A stretch of DNA of 64,000 nt from Sipunculus nudus (Eukaryota > Annelida > Sipuncula > Golfingiida > Sipunculidae). Location: assembly GCA_026874595.1 (NCBI GenBank), contig CM049319.1:16930601-16994600 (forward strand), read 5' to 3'. The notes below the pieces were generated by a model, which saw only the letters and a list, made by a program, of their open reading frames with translations, had not been told where the DNA came from and ran no database searches. Shown here one piece after another: positions 1 through 11,047 of the stretch; positions within the stretch are counted from its first letter, which is position 1, and every line of letters starts with the position of its first letter. Both the position numbers and the translations under genes were made by a program.

Positions 1-576
1 CCCTTAAACCCCCCCCCCCCCCCAACGAGGATCCGCTGGGCAGACTTACCTGTTCAGGTAGTTGTTCTCTCACTGCTCTGCAGTGATGAGGTACATGGCG
101 TTACCACTACATCATGGTGAGTTTACCGAGTGGATTGCATTTGGTATGAGTATAGTATAGTATATTTGCCTTTTATATTTTATATTTGTATATTTGCCTT
201 GTATATTTGCCTTGTATATTGTGTATTTCCATAGTATATGTGCATTTTTATCATATCACATTTTTATCATATGTATACTACTGATATGTTCACTGCTTCC
301 AAGACCCTATTAGAAATCAGCTCAATATGCTAATTGAGCTTCCTGGTAATTATCTTTGTATTATATATAAAATTTGCAACTTAAATAACCTCTTTGCCCT
401 GCCCTGTTTTGTTTCAGTTTCGCACGTGTACCCCGACCAATCCTATTGTGCACCCGAGGACAATAGGATCAGTGTCAGTCTTTCACATGCCCCCCCCCCC
501 CGTGGACCCGAATCGCACAAAGCATAATCTCGTAATCTCGTATAGTCTCGGCTTCTCAAACCACGCCGTTAGCTTC

Positions 577-660
577 ATTCTAACCACATTCACCTGATGA
601 TCGGGTCGCACCCCGTGAAACAGACTGTTGTGAATTAAGTGTTGTTTTTCTCCAGAGTTA
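577..660. repeat. dispersed repeat, copy 1 of 2
   Basis: This block of about 85 bp reads 'ctaaccacattcacctgatg' then 'cgtgaaacagactgttgtga' and ends in a T-rich stretch with ctccag. A close copy lies at 59917-60003, differing at only a few positions. Both sit beside (TA)n tracts. The family is not identified; it could be the end of a transposable element. Confidence 0.7.
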
Positions 661-720
661 TACCGCTCTGGCCTAGTCTGTAGGCCATAGAGCACTTTAC
701 ATCGGAGGGTAACACTACCT

Positions 721-777
721 TCTATATATATATATAGATAGATATATATAGATAGATAGATAGATAGATAGGTAGAT
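721..777. repeat. (TA)n/(GATA)n microsatellite
   Basis: Run of TA dinucleotides grading into GATA units. No coding potential. The rest of 1-2380 holds a poly-C tract near the start, this microsatellite, a short (TA)n at 1045-1064 and part of a weak dispersed repeat; I see no gene. Confidence 0.9.
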
Positions 778-1084
778 AAGCGAAACTGCCGAGATTAGTT
801 TGCGAGGCCTTGCTGATGGTTGTTTTTCTTTCTTTTTATTGAATATTTTTATTTTATAAATTGTAAGTGCATATTTAATCAAATTGATGTAGCCTATTTC
901 AAATTAGGCGTTCATTTGATGAAAACATAGGATATCAGAAACATGTAATGACTAATTGACGCAAGATGCCAAACTCCTCTAAACTCACTAATACGGACAA
1001 AATACTCCAGTCCCTTGAGTGTCCGGCTTAGGGGGGTTTCACTGTATATATATATATATATATAGATCGACCGGTAATGGTTGA

Positions 1085-1340
1085 GCCTTAAAATTATAAA
1101 GCCTCTGTCTCTAATGACTCTCGACACTTGGCCTTTAGCTGCTTGAAGGGGTTGTCCTTTAGGCCTTATTTTATGCTCGAACGCTTATGGGGAACGGTCG
1201 TTGACTAGTTTGAACGGCTTCTAAAATTGACTTAAAATATACCCATGATAAATTTAGATAAAAGCTATTGAAGGATTGGGCTTTGAGCAAAGATTAAATT
1301 TTGACCAGGTTTCATAGCGAGAAACGAAGTTTAAGTTTGC
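1085..1340. repeat. diverged dispersed repeat, copy 1
   Basis: This stretch shares an ordered series of short blocks with 15605-15800 (same strand) and 21565-21730 (opposite strand): a 'cctctgtctctaatgaccc'-like block, a 'ggccttattttatgct'-like block and a block near 'ttctaaaattgac'. The three are strongly diverged, so this is an old repeat family with no visible coding part. Confidence 0.45.
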
Positions 1341-2384
1341 GTGTTTAAGGATTTGCTCATTACTTATTCTACAACCTGAGTGCTCACCTAATATTCTATG
1401 TTAATTTATCTGATTTTATCATTGTTTGTTGGTATGTTTGTTTGGTTGTTTTGACTCTCTGTTTGCAACTTTATTTAAACCATTTAGAACGTATATTAAG
1501 AAAATATCGCGGACGATTACGCAACCACAAATCACCACAAAATATTCTTTTGTATATCTTTTGTATATCTTCCTTCTAATATCCATTACGAGAGAGGACA
1601 GTTTGTTTAAAGAGGCCGAGGATGAGACAACATTCATTCATTAATATCGTGAACGCCTTTGTTCTAGTGGGCAGAACTGACATATGATGCCACCGTCCAG
1701 TTGGTGAACTATGGCTGAGATTTCTTATAGCTTGGATTCATACATTTTCTGCGTTTACGTATAGTACTATACTAACGAAAGTACGGATCCTGGTAATTTT
1801 TGAATTTATAAATCCAGAATGACAGTGGGGATAAGCATGCTGTCTATTTATGCATTCTAATTATGATTATTCAACTGCAAAATAATTAACGCGTAGGAAA
1901 ACTTAGTCTTGACGATTTACAGAATGTAAATGCAGCTCTGGGTGTGGCGTGTGTTTAACGACCCGTAGTAGCAAATAAATCATTGATCGGGGCTGCCAGG
2001 TCTGTCCTTGGGGGAACGGAAAAATATATGCCTTCTATGAATAATTGAACATAATTGGAAAATATAAATGTATATGTACCTAGACACCATAAATAGTGTG
2101 ATCCTGTTAACATTTTTGGGATTATATAACCCTTATAACGAGTACGGAGAGGTTAAAATACAACTATAGACTATTGGATTATTTGCTCGTGTAGATAATA
2201 AATCTCAACCTGGCACCTGTGGTAACACCTAGTAATACGCTAGGGAAGCAAGTTCGCGACTTTTGTTCCTTTACTGAAAATATATTGATGGAATCTACCG
2301 GGTAGTCCCACTACCAACTGAACAAGAGTTAATCGTCCCATAATTAAAATGAAACATGCTACAATTTATTATTTCTTACAAGTT

Positions 2385-2905
2385 GTTTTTGCTATGGAGG
2401 TAGCTGCTTCCATTTTTAATGCTAATTAATTCTTATCTAGTTGCAAACCTAAGTACATGTGGGTACATCTGTTCCGTTCCGGTTTAGGACAATGTGACAG
2501 AGCGGTAGCACTCGCTTCTTGTCATGTTATATAATATCCTGGTGCCACCCAGGCCCGATATCTACCGCACCTGTGGAACCTAATCTAATGGTTGACTGCA
2601 ATAAACACCTGCTATAGTGCTCTTTGGTATAACACCAGAGTTTTTACTTATAAAAATCAAATACAATCAAAAAGAGGAATCAAATTTTGTCAGACATTTT
2701 TACTACCAAAGGAGTTTCATGCAACGTGCTGCACTCATCAGGTAAGACTGTCTATATATAGAGAGACTCTATATATATAAATATCCACAAATTAATTAAC
2801 CCCCAAGAGACGGATCCGTTTATGAGAGATACACGGCCTTCTCATTGAGCCTACAGTCACAGAGCGCTCATCCTGGGGGCGACGGTGAACAATCTCAAGG
2901 ACAAC
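2385..2905. repeat. SINE-related dispersed repeat, copy A (interrupted)
   Basis: Positions 2385-2590 match 24832-25030 in order: a 'ggaggta' block, 'ctaagta', 'acatctg', 'gcactcg' and 'tatctaccgcacctgtgg'. Positions 2800-2905 match 25070-25165, including 'agcctacag' and 'agagcgctcatcctggg'. About 200 bp of unrelated sequence separates the two halves, so this copy carries an insertion. The copy near 25 kb continues into a tRNA-like head on the minus strand. Here that head is mostly lost, leaving only hints. Confidence 0.65.
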
Positions 2906-3683
2906 GCTCCTCGGTTAAGAATCCCCGCAGAGGCCGGTCCACAATGTTTCACAAGCCCATCAGCCATATACCGTGGGTTACGTGGGCTTAGTCAGCTCTT
3001 TATACGGGCATTCCAGTCAGTCTTCTTTCCTACATGAAACGTGCCATAACATATCGAATGTACATTTACCGACGCACGCCTATCTCAAATATTACCATAT
3101 GACAGTTATAATAAACTGCGTACCCAATATAATGAATCACCGCTCAGACATAATCAATGGCGATATTTGTTAATTGAATATTACCATGTGGCGGACTGAC
3201 TAATCTTATACAATTAACTGTGATGAGTCCGTGACCATGTAAACAAATGGTGCACATCAGTGCACGTTGGTATCTATAATCTAGAGTTGGGCGATATGCC
3301 TGAGGCCATACAAACAAATATTGGTCTATAGATTCATTGCTCCTACTGTTAGGATTTTTTTCTTGCACATAAAACCAGATCCTTCGTAATGTTGATAATT
3401 TGTTGATAATTCTCAAAACAATGAAATGTATGGGAAATGGACTAAAGTTTGTGTTAGATATTTACACCATTTCAGGAACTGAATCAAGATTTAAAATTTC
3501 AACCTTCAAATAATAATAACTGCTTTCATGCACCATGTTTTTTATGCTAGGGTCTGTAATATACTATTTTTTGTGGGTATGGCCTTACTATGAATATTAT
3601 TCGTGAGAACTATAGGACGATATTCCATATACATGTATATTACGCCAGTACTGACGATAGTCAAGGACAAAAAGTCGTGAGTT

Positions 3684-3687
<4 letters not shown>

Positions 3688-3730
<43 letters not shown>
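3688..3730. repeat. (TA)n microsatellite
   Basis: About 20 TA units. The adjoining 3730-3830 holds two near-copies of a short palindromic motif around 'ccatctgcagatgggc'. Confidence 0.9.
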
Positions 3731-3734
<4 letters not shown>

Positions 3735-4052
3735 GAGCCCATTTGCGGATCTGGTCCATCTGCAGATGGGCAGCCCAGTAACAGATTTGATACCATGCAC
3801 TTTCTGGCCCATATGCAGATGGGCTTGGCCAAATAACCGATTTAAGTTTTTGTTAGTAATACGTTATTATTTTATTATCTTGATGACTTTTGTACTCAGA
3901 CAAACATTTCTCAGAGTGGTTGTAAGACATATAAAAGCTCTTTTCGTGGCAATGGAATACAGTGTAGCTCACGCTGTCATCCCCAACATTCATGCAGCAA
4001 CAACTGTACGGAGGCACTGCCCGACAGACCTATATCACTGACAGAACGTAAA

Positions 4053-4508
4053 GTGAATACTTTATCGCGTCCAAATGGTTGGCTGCGGGACACACACATC
4101 AGAGAAGCGTGCCTGATCCTACAAAGTGACCATCCTGGTGTGGAGGGGCTTCAGAATCCTGTACTCCAACAGAACCTGTCCTGGGACATTCCAGCTGGCG
4201 CCTTTGTCCAAATTTTGCATGTAAATAAAAATCACTGGATTTCCATATCAAACATTGGACAGCCCAAAAAATGTGTCTCCATCTATGACTCCATGGTAAA
4301 GAAACCCATACAGGAGACTAAGGATCTAATCCGAAACTTCACCAGCAGTCAACACCCTAGGATGCTTGTGATGAATGTGCACATGCAGACAGACAAATAC
4401 AAGTGACTGTGGCGTTTTTGTCCAGGCCTTTGCAAAGGCACTACTCTCCGGCAATGACCTCTGTGATAACCTGAAAAAGGAGTACTGCCCGATTTGTTAC
4501 GGAACCTA
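4053..4508 (+). pseudogene. Ulp1/C48-peptidase-like protein fragment, frameshifted (transposon-associated type)
   Basis: The reading frame from 4053 to 4406 encodes a segment with a 'GWLRDTHI' entry motif, the histidine context 'NKNHWISIS' and the aspartate context 'SIYDSM'. These are spaced as in Ulp1-like (C48) cysteine peptidases of the kind often found in invertebrate repeat-borne genes. The frame then hits TGA at 4404-4406. Shifting frame at that point recovers the cysteine motif 'SDCGVFVQAFAKALLSGN', which continues to about 4508. The His, Asp and Cys positions can thus all be read, but only across a frameshift. No introns or flanking exons were found. This is probably a decayed fragment of a multicopy element gene. 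The protease assignment rests on motif order only. Confidence 0.6.
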
Positions 4509-4509
4509 A

Positions 4510-5270
4510 TATCAACAGTCGTGACGAACATAAATAATCCTAACATTACAATACACTAAATCAATACAATTACACAATATAACAACAGTACAACAGTAAA
4601 TCAATACAGCTACATAAATAAAGTGTACAATACTTGGATACCACCACTGTCACAGCGACAAAAAAGTCCTTTAAAGCATATAACCCAGATGAACAGTTCA
4701 CACAACTCTTCTCAGAGAATAACAGTCCGGTTCAATCACAGAAACAATTTGTTGTAATCCAAAAGTGAAGTTCTTGTTATAATCCTGAAAGCAATCTGAA
4801 GACTATATAATATCCGTCACAAATGTAGAAGAAAATCTATATCTGCCGCAGTTATCGGAAAAGGTCCACAAACTGACTTGCACTCTTCTGTGTCCGCTGG
4901 AATATATCTCTCCTCTCCACCGGCTCTAAAACACAGCCCCTTTTTTATTTATAACTTTTCACTTAAAGCCGAGAACTTTCCATTTCCCGAACAATCTAAA
5001 GAACCTAACATAATATACAATACACACGCGCCCAAAGAACAAACTAGAACAAAGGGACGCTGTGTCTCTACATGTCAGGGTTCACACGGCACAAATTAAA
5101 CCGAGCGCTGTGTAGAGTTCACACATGGGCCGCACCCGGCCAGCTAGAACAGGAACGCTGTAGCATAGCAACGCCAAGGGCTTGAGCCCAACACGAACCA
5201 GAACATCAACAGCTAGCGCACAATAAAAGAGACATGTCAACAGCTCACAATAAAACAGACATCTATAACA

Positions 5271-5340
<70 letters not shown>

Positions 5341-8078
5341 AGAGAGAGAGAGGGGGGCATACAGACAGAGAGATAAAAGAGAGTGCAATGCAATGAGTTA
5401 CACATCTTAAACTTGTCACACGTGCTTACATATCAATTATTAAGGCCACATCAAACAAAAACTCCGGCTAGGGGGGAAAGCACTGGCTGGTTAATGTGGG
5501 TCGTGCTGCTCCTTTGCCCATTAGCTCCTTCGCCAGCCTTATCAGGGATTCTTGATCACAATTACAGACTACAAACGCCATAGTAGAGGTAATAATCAAA
5601 TTCTGGAGACGTCGGGGTGGCAGAACAAGCTACAGGGTTGTCAAAGTTTTGAGGTAATTTGCATAGATTCCCCTGTTAATTTGCATAGGATTCCCGATTG
5701 GGGCGGCGCAGCAGCATGATGTTGAAGACTAAAATTTGTTCTCATATCATTCATTCACGGATTCTAGACTGTGCCAGCTGTCTGCATGATGGCTGGAGGG
5801 GTGTTCAGGTCACGGTCGTCAAGGAGTGGGCGTTGTTGTTGCTGCTCATATGGCCCCCGGGATGGGGCGGTGGAGACCTTTGGGTTATTCTGAATTTCTA
5901 TTGGTATGACAGCAAATAGCTATAACATCTCTATTCCTAGTACATTTCTTGAAACAGTCCATATCTATTCATTTCGCCGAGGGCGCTGGCTGGACCCGGC
6001 TTTGGCGAGTCAACGGTGCATCGGATGCTTCGGACGCCATCTTCCTCTTCTTAAGCGTTTATAGAATCACTGAGCCGACTCCTCCGCACATACATTCTGA
6101 CTCTATTGCTATGAATGAAGGCTGAACGTTTTGGTCATCCGAGGACACAAAGGAAGTTATGTTAACCAGATCTTGCTTAAACTTATCAACATCAATAGAT
6201 GGAAAACTTCCTGTATGACATTTCCTTCATGACTGCGGTTTCCTGATAAAGGTCCAAGAAAGTGGACCTTATAGGCCTATATCAGTGCACCTGTCAAGAT
6301 TTAAGCGCAGGTCCTGGATAAGCCAGTGTTTTATATAATGAGGTCCAGTTGCGTCAATTTATGTTAAAGGTGCGGGCGGGGGATAACTCGCAGGCATGGA
6401 AAGTAATCAATGTTGGGACAACCTGTTTTATAAACACAGACATATATATATACCTTTCAATATGTGTGTGACACATTTAAGATATATTACAATATAGTTT
6501 AACCTTATGTTTCCAGTATATTGTGATTCTAAACCAGGTTAAAAATATAATATTTCATAGTTAATTCAGGAATTCAACCAAAGTCTATAATTTCAATTAT
6601 TAATATACTTCATTCCCAATATACAAATACTATTCTCTGAATATGGGGGGGGGGCCTGATTACTGATAGATGCAAAAGTGTATTTAAACACCGTCCATGG
6701 TTTCAGTATCGACAAAAGTTTAAAACAACATTATATATAAACAACATTGTATATCTAAAAAATATCCCAGTTTGAGAAAAACTTGGCTGTTTATTTCGCA
6801 GGTTAAATTAAAAATGAAATATATAACATAATAACATATAAAAATATAATTTACAAAACAAAAAATAAATGCACAATTTAAAAATTACTTTACATAAAAC
6901 CCATCAACTGCAAAACCCAGTATTAGTGGTACTGTTGTTCCAGAATTTCTGGATCGACCACTGAAATGTTTCAGACAACTTCAGCTGAGGCAATTAAGAT
7001 TTTCATAATTTCTTCTTTCGTTAGCAGATGCTGACTGTTTTTTATCGTATCTAATGTAAAATAGGACCAACGTGGTGTGTTTTTTAAATAAACTCGTTGC
7101 GGAAACCTCGACTGTGATATATTGGTTCACAGCTGTACCTCCGGCCTGTTAATTAAGGATGTGTAATTTGAAAACGGGCTTGAAATCTTAACTAAAACAT
7201 CCCCGCCCACAACCCCCGTAACTTCTTGTTGAATGTAATGGCCATTTTTCAGGATATGACGAGGTTTTACAACTCAACAATTTACCTTTTACGCATAATT
7301 GCATAGCGGCATCTGTATATAAACCTACACCTGGTATAGCGTTCACCTCGACATGCGGTGACCAGCTGGTGATAATTCATTGTTTTTATTATTTACAACG
7401 TCAGCGGTCGCAAGATCAAAACATGTCGTGACTGAAAGCGAGGGATACGGCGGGTAGACAACCAAACATTGATATCATAAATTTGAGCCTGTTACCAACC
7501 ACATAAAGACACATGGCGAATCTGGTGTCTTTGAGGAAAATATATTTTCAATAATAATGATAATAATATTTTATTTTGTTAAGCGTAACAGTGTTGTGCC
7601 CTAAAACGTTATAACAAGCAAGCAATTGCATAAAAAGGACTATAAAAAAATAATGATAAAATAAAGATGCAGACTAACATTTACATATGTCTATGTCTAG
7701 ATAATATATACACAAAAACCAGTAATATACATGTACTATGATATTAAACCAATAAAAGACATTAAACTCATAAAAAGTAATTAAAATGACGGTATAGAAA
7801 TAAATAAATCTGCACATCTGCAAAATCACGGGCAATCGAAATATTGCACAAATAAGTATGTCCTGAGCATATATTTTTTAAAAGTGGCTAGGCTCTCAGG
7901 TTTTCTTAATTCAAAGGAAATGAATTCCACCAAGTGGGACTCGCCATACAAAATGCTCTTAGAGCATTTTTCCAAAGGGAATCCCCATTAAATATCTTAC
8001 ATTTTTTTTTGGTCGGAATCAAAACAGTAAAATGCAGAGCAGCTGCAGGGCGAAACGGAATAAAACTTTTTAAAGGTA
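4510..8078. other. intergenic, no gene seen
   Basis: AT-rich sequence with a (TA)n(GA)n microsatellite at 5271-5351 and short poly-G runs. The open frames across the GA tract are low-complexity Ser/Leu artefacts. I see no domain-bearing frame on either strand. The last few hundred bases before 8080 are AT-rich with no recognisable family. Confidence 0.6.
5271..5351. repeat. compound (TA)n(GA)n microsatellite
   Basis: About 10 TA units followed directly by about 30 GA units with few interruptions. Confidence 0.9.
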
Positions 8079-8079
8079 C

Positions 8080-8235
8080 TGTTACGGGGTGACATAAAAG
8101 CGGACCGAACTGTCTCATTAGTAGAGCTTGCTTTGCTCGTGAAGCGGTTGGTACGCCGGACTTGTGCGCCACCGACATGGGTTCGAATTCGGGATCGACC
8201 CAATGTTTTCCCCTGAGCAATTTGTCTTCATAATA
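8080..8235 (+). mobile_element. tRNA-derived SINE, copy 1
   Basis: A unit of 156 bp starting 'tgttacggggtgacataaaa'. It contains an RNA polymerase III B-box-like 'ggttcgaattc' near 8180 and, about 40 bp before it, a diverged A-box-like 'tgaagcggttgg'. The second copy at 8354-8509 is about 95% identical, starts and ends at matching positions and has a better B box. It encodes no protein. The open frames across it are repeat shadows, which explains why the two loci give similar hypothetical peptides. Confidence 0.75.
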
Positions 8236-8353
8236 AATGGGGGCTCGTCCAACGTGACGGTAAACATTGTGGCCACGGGAATAAGCTCACCAAAGTGTGA
8301 CTCCTGGGATAATTAGTCTTGTTCTGATAGCAGAACGCTCTTAAGAGGGGATA

Positions 8354-8509
8354 TGTTACGGGGTGACATAAAAGCGGACCGAACTGTCTCACTAGTGGAG
8401 CTAATTTTGCTAGCGAAGCGGTTGGTACGCCGGACTTGTGCGCCACCGACATGGGTTCGAATCCGGGATCGGCCCAAAGTTTTCCCCTGAGCAATTTGTC
8501 TTCGTAATA
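8354..8509 (+). mobile_element. tRNA-derived SINE, copy 2
   Basis: Near-identical to 8080-8235. It carries an A-box-like 'tagcgaagcgg' at 8411-8421 and a near-perfect B box 'ggttcgaatcc' at 8454-8464. Both fit the internal pol III promoter of a tRNA gene, but the cloverleaf is not complete, so I call it a SINE rather than a tRNA. The 118 bp between the copies is not repeated. Confidence 0.8.
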
Positions 8510-9097
8510 GTACATAAACATTTACAATAAACAAAAATTAAAACAAGCCACTAAGTCTGCAAATGAAGTTAATATTTAAATAATTTGCAAGAATAGCAGG
8601 GTTTAGTCTCCAGTATTTATGTTGAATGAAACATTTAGAAGACAGTGCATGTCTGCTGTACCTGTGAGTTTGACTGACAGTGTCGCCTACGTTGCTTTGA
8701 TGTAAGTCATATTACTTGATGTTATCTTATCAGTTGTAGGGATACCATGGTTGGCTTTGGTAGGATAGATGCAGACCGCATGTGGTATGTTGTTATCAGT
8801 AGACGACCCACCCAGGTTGATGACCTACCCTGAGGTACTCCATACAATTGTTGTCAACATCCGGCGTTCAGTAATAAAATTACTGTTAAACTAAACGTCA
8901 CTTTCTGAGTTACACAGTACTGATTAATGCGTTCTAAGTAGAGAGTTTAATGGGTACTTAGGTATACAGGCCATTTATATTCTTTAAAGCTTTCACACTT
9001 TGGCTTAACCTATAATCATCTACTCATATAGTCACTACGATATTCATATAGCGATCACCCCCCCCCCCCCCACACACACACACACACAGACACACAT

Positions 9098-9712
9098 ATA
9101 TGATCGTCTGAATGATAACATTATCAAAATCAACCGTTTAATAATACATTTTTATTAATATAACCATCTGAGTGATAATATTAACATAATCATGCGAGTG
9201 ATAATATGAAAATTATCACCTGAGCGATAATATCAAAATAATCATCTTAGAAATAATGTCAATATAATCTTTTGACTGATAATGTTTATATAATCATCCG
9301 GGTGATAATATTAACATAATAATCTGAGCGATAATATTAACATAATCATCTGGATGATGATATTAACATGATCATCTGAGTGATAATTTTAGCACAATCA
9401 TCCGAGTGATAACATTAACATAATCATTTGAGTTATAATATCAACATAACCATTTTGGTAATCAAATGATTTAGTTAATATTATCACTCAGATTAATATG
9501 TTAATATTATAAATATTCTGAGTTATAATATTTACATAATCATTCGGGTTATAATATTAACATATTAATCTGAGTGATAATATTAACATAATCATCTGGG
9601 TGATAATATTAACGTTATCATCCGGGTAATTTTATCATAATAATCCGAGTGATAATATTAACATAATAATCCGAGTGATAATATTAACATAATATCAATA
9701 TATTATATATAA
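9098..9712. repeat. 26-bp minisatellite, about 23 units
   Basis: Tandem array with consensus near 'ataatcatctgagtgataat' followed by 'attaac', period 26 bp. Units vary by a few substitutions (ctgag, ccgag, ctggg). Part of the array (9455-9512) is inverted relative to the rest. Upstream is a poly-C/(CA)n tract at 9058-9090. The array is AT-rich with no coding potential. Confidence 0.85.
9474..9587. repeat. perfect 39-bp inverted repeat inside the minisatellite
   Basis: Positions 9474-9512 are the exact reverse complement of 9549-9587, with a 36-nt spacer. The arms consist of minisatellite units, so the left arm is an inverted piece of the array. The sequence could form a stable hairpin or cruciform. 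Confidence 0.85.
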
Positions 9713-10389
9713 AATTATAAATATATTTTTTAAATTGATGCAGTCATGCAAGGAAATAAAATTTATTTTTATTTTCACTCATATTTCATTTTCCCCCTTC
9801 TGTTCAGAAAGTCCATATTTTTAAAGTAAATTTAAATCCTAACGCACTCAAAGTTTCACACAACAACTGGGTTTTAGCCGTTTTATTTTAAACACAACTA
9901 ACACAGCATATACATATAACTGTCCCTCCATCACCTCCATCAATGTGAATTCTTTATTATATCACCATAAGGGATGGATACAGGATATGTTTGAATGGCG
10001 GGCAACACCCTGGCCAGTGTGAACACGCGTGTCGGAAATGCCAGCAGAGTTTAGGCATAAACATAAATCTAGCCTGCAAAAAGTATAGGGGGAAATTATG
10101 GTCCTAAAGACAAGTTCTAACGCAGTAAACGTAAATTTCTTATGTCGATAACAGAGGGACCCATTTGACAAGGCCCCCCCCCCCCGTCCTCCCCTTGATC
10201 TGGTCCACCATCAGCGCATCACGTGGGAGCCCACGTACAGGAGTGATTTTGCGGAAACGGGGTTGAGTGAATTATCGACCCATAGATAGTGCACGAGTTA
10301 TCGCTGATGTATTCTAGTGCAGCTACAAGCCTTTATATAGCTGACATATACTCTTATCACCGCTCAAGTGATCAGGTCTGTGGATATTA

Positions 10390-10436
10390 GAGAGAGAGAG
10401 AGAGAGAGAATGTGAGGGGGGGGGGGGGGGCAGGGG
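10390..10436. repeat. (GA)n tract and poly-G run
   Basis: Ten or more GA units, then a long G run. Flanking DNA from 9720 to 10970 shows no convincing gene. Confidence 0.85.
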
Positions 10437-10744
10437 GCGGTGATATGAACATTTATGATGTGCGCTTCGATCAACGTGGAACAACCCCTCCCCAACCATA
10501 TAAGATGGAACTATGGTCACCCAAAATGCCGAATATCCAGAATTTGTCATCAGCTCTTTGTGAATTACACTAAAGGTGTAAAAGAACACGTTGTTTCATG
10601 CGAACCATGCACCAAACGTGCTGAAGGCCTTCATGGGAGTGGTGAATATAATGATATCACAACAGGCAAACCTTTAAGACTATGACATTCCTATATCGAC
10701 CCAAACTTTTAGGGAAAAAGAAGCTTAATACCATGAAACCTTAT

Positions 10745-10750
10745 TTTATT
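10745..10750 (-). terminator. candidate poly(A) signal for the Toll-like receptor gene
   Basis: On the minus strand this reads AATAAA, about 300 bases beyond the stop codon of the receptor at 11048. It is the first such hexamer I noticed downstream. Position is the only evidence. Confidence 0.35.
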
Positions 10751-10974
10751 GCCTTTTTGCTAACTACTTCTGCATGCAAAAATCCTGGATAAAGTTTACT
10801 GCTATTCCCAGTACCCTTGTACACCTGGCCCAGGGTGTTAGGCCCAGATACTCTAAATTCCTATTGTTTTAATTGCAAAATTGTAATCTTCTCGTTCAAC
10901 TCTTAAAGATTACCCTCCAAAGTTTCAGATATCAGACCTATTAAGAGAGAGATAAAAATAGAGAGAGAGATAAT

Positions 10975-10975
10975 G

Positions 10976-11036
<61 letters not shown>

Positions 11037-11038
11037 CA
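10975..11038. repeat. (TA)n(GA)n microsatellite in the receptor 3' region
   Basis: About 20 TA units then GA units. It starts within 10 bases of the receptor stop codon, so it lies in the predicted 3' UTR and may vary between alleles. Confidence 0.85.
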
Positions 11039-11047
11039 GAGATAGGG

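Noticed and set aside
8411-8475. Functional tRNA gene
   Set aside because: A and B boxes are present but a full cloverleaf with acceptor pairing could not be drawn, and the unit is repeated as part of a longer element.
7906-8521. Two similar hypothetical proteins on the minus strand
   Set aside because: Both are read through the twin SINEs; the similarity reflects the DNA repeat with pol III promoter boxes.
10455-10685. Retroviral-type integrase zinc-binding segment (H...H...C..C)
   Set aside because: A 'VKEHVVSCEPCTKRAEG' stretch recalls the H2C2 motif of Gypsy-type integrases, but no neighbouring integrase or reverse-transcriptase sequence supports it.
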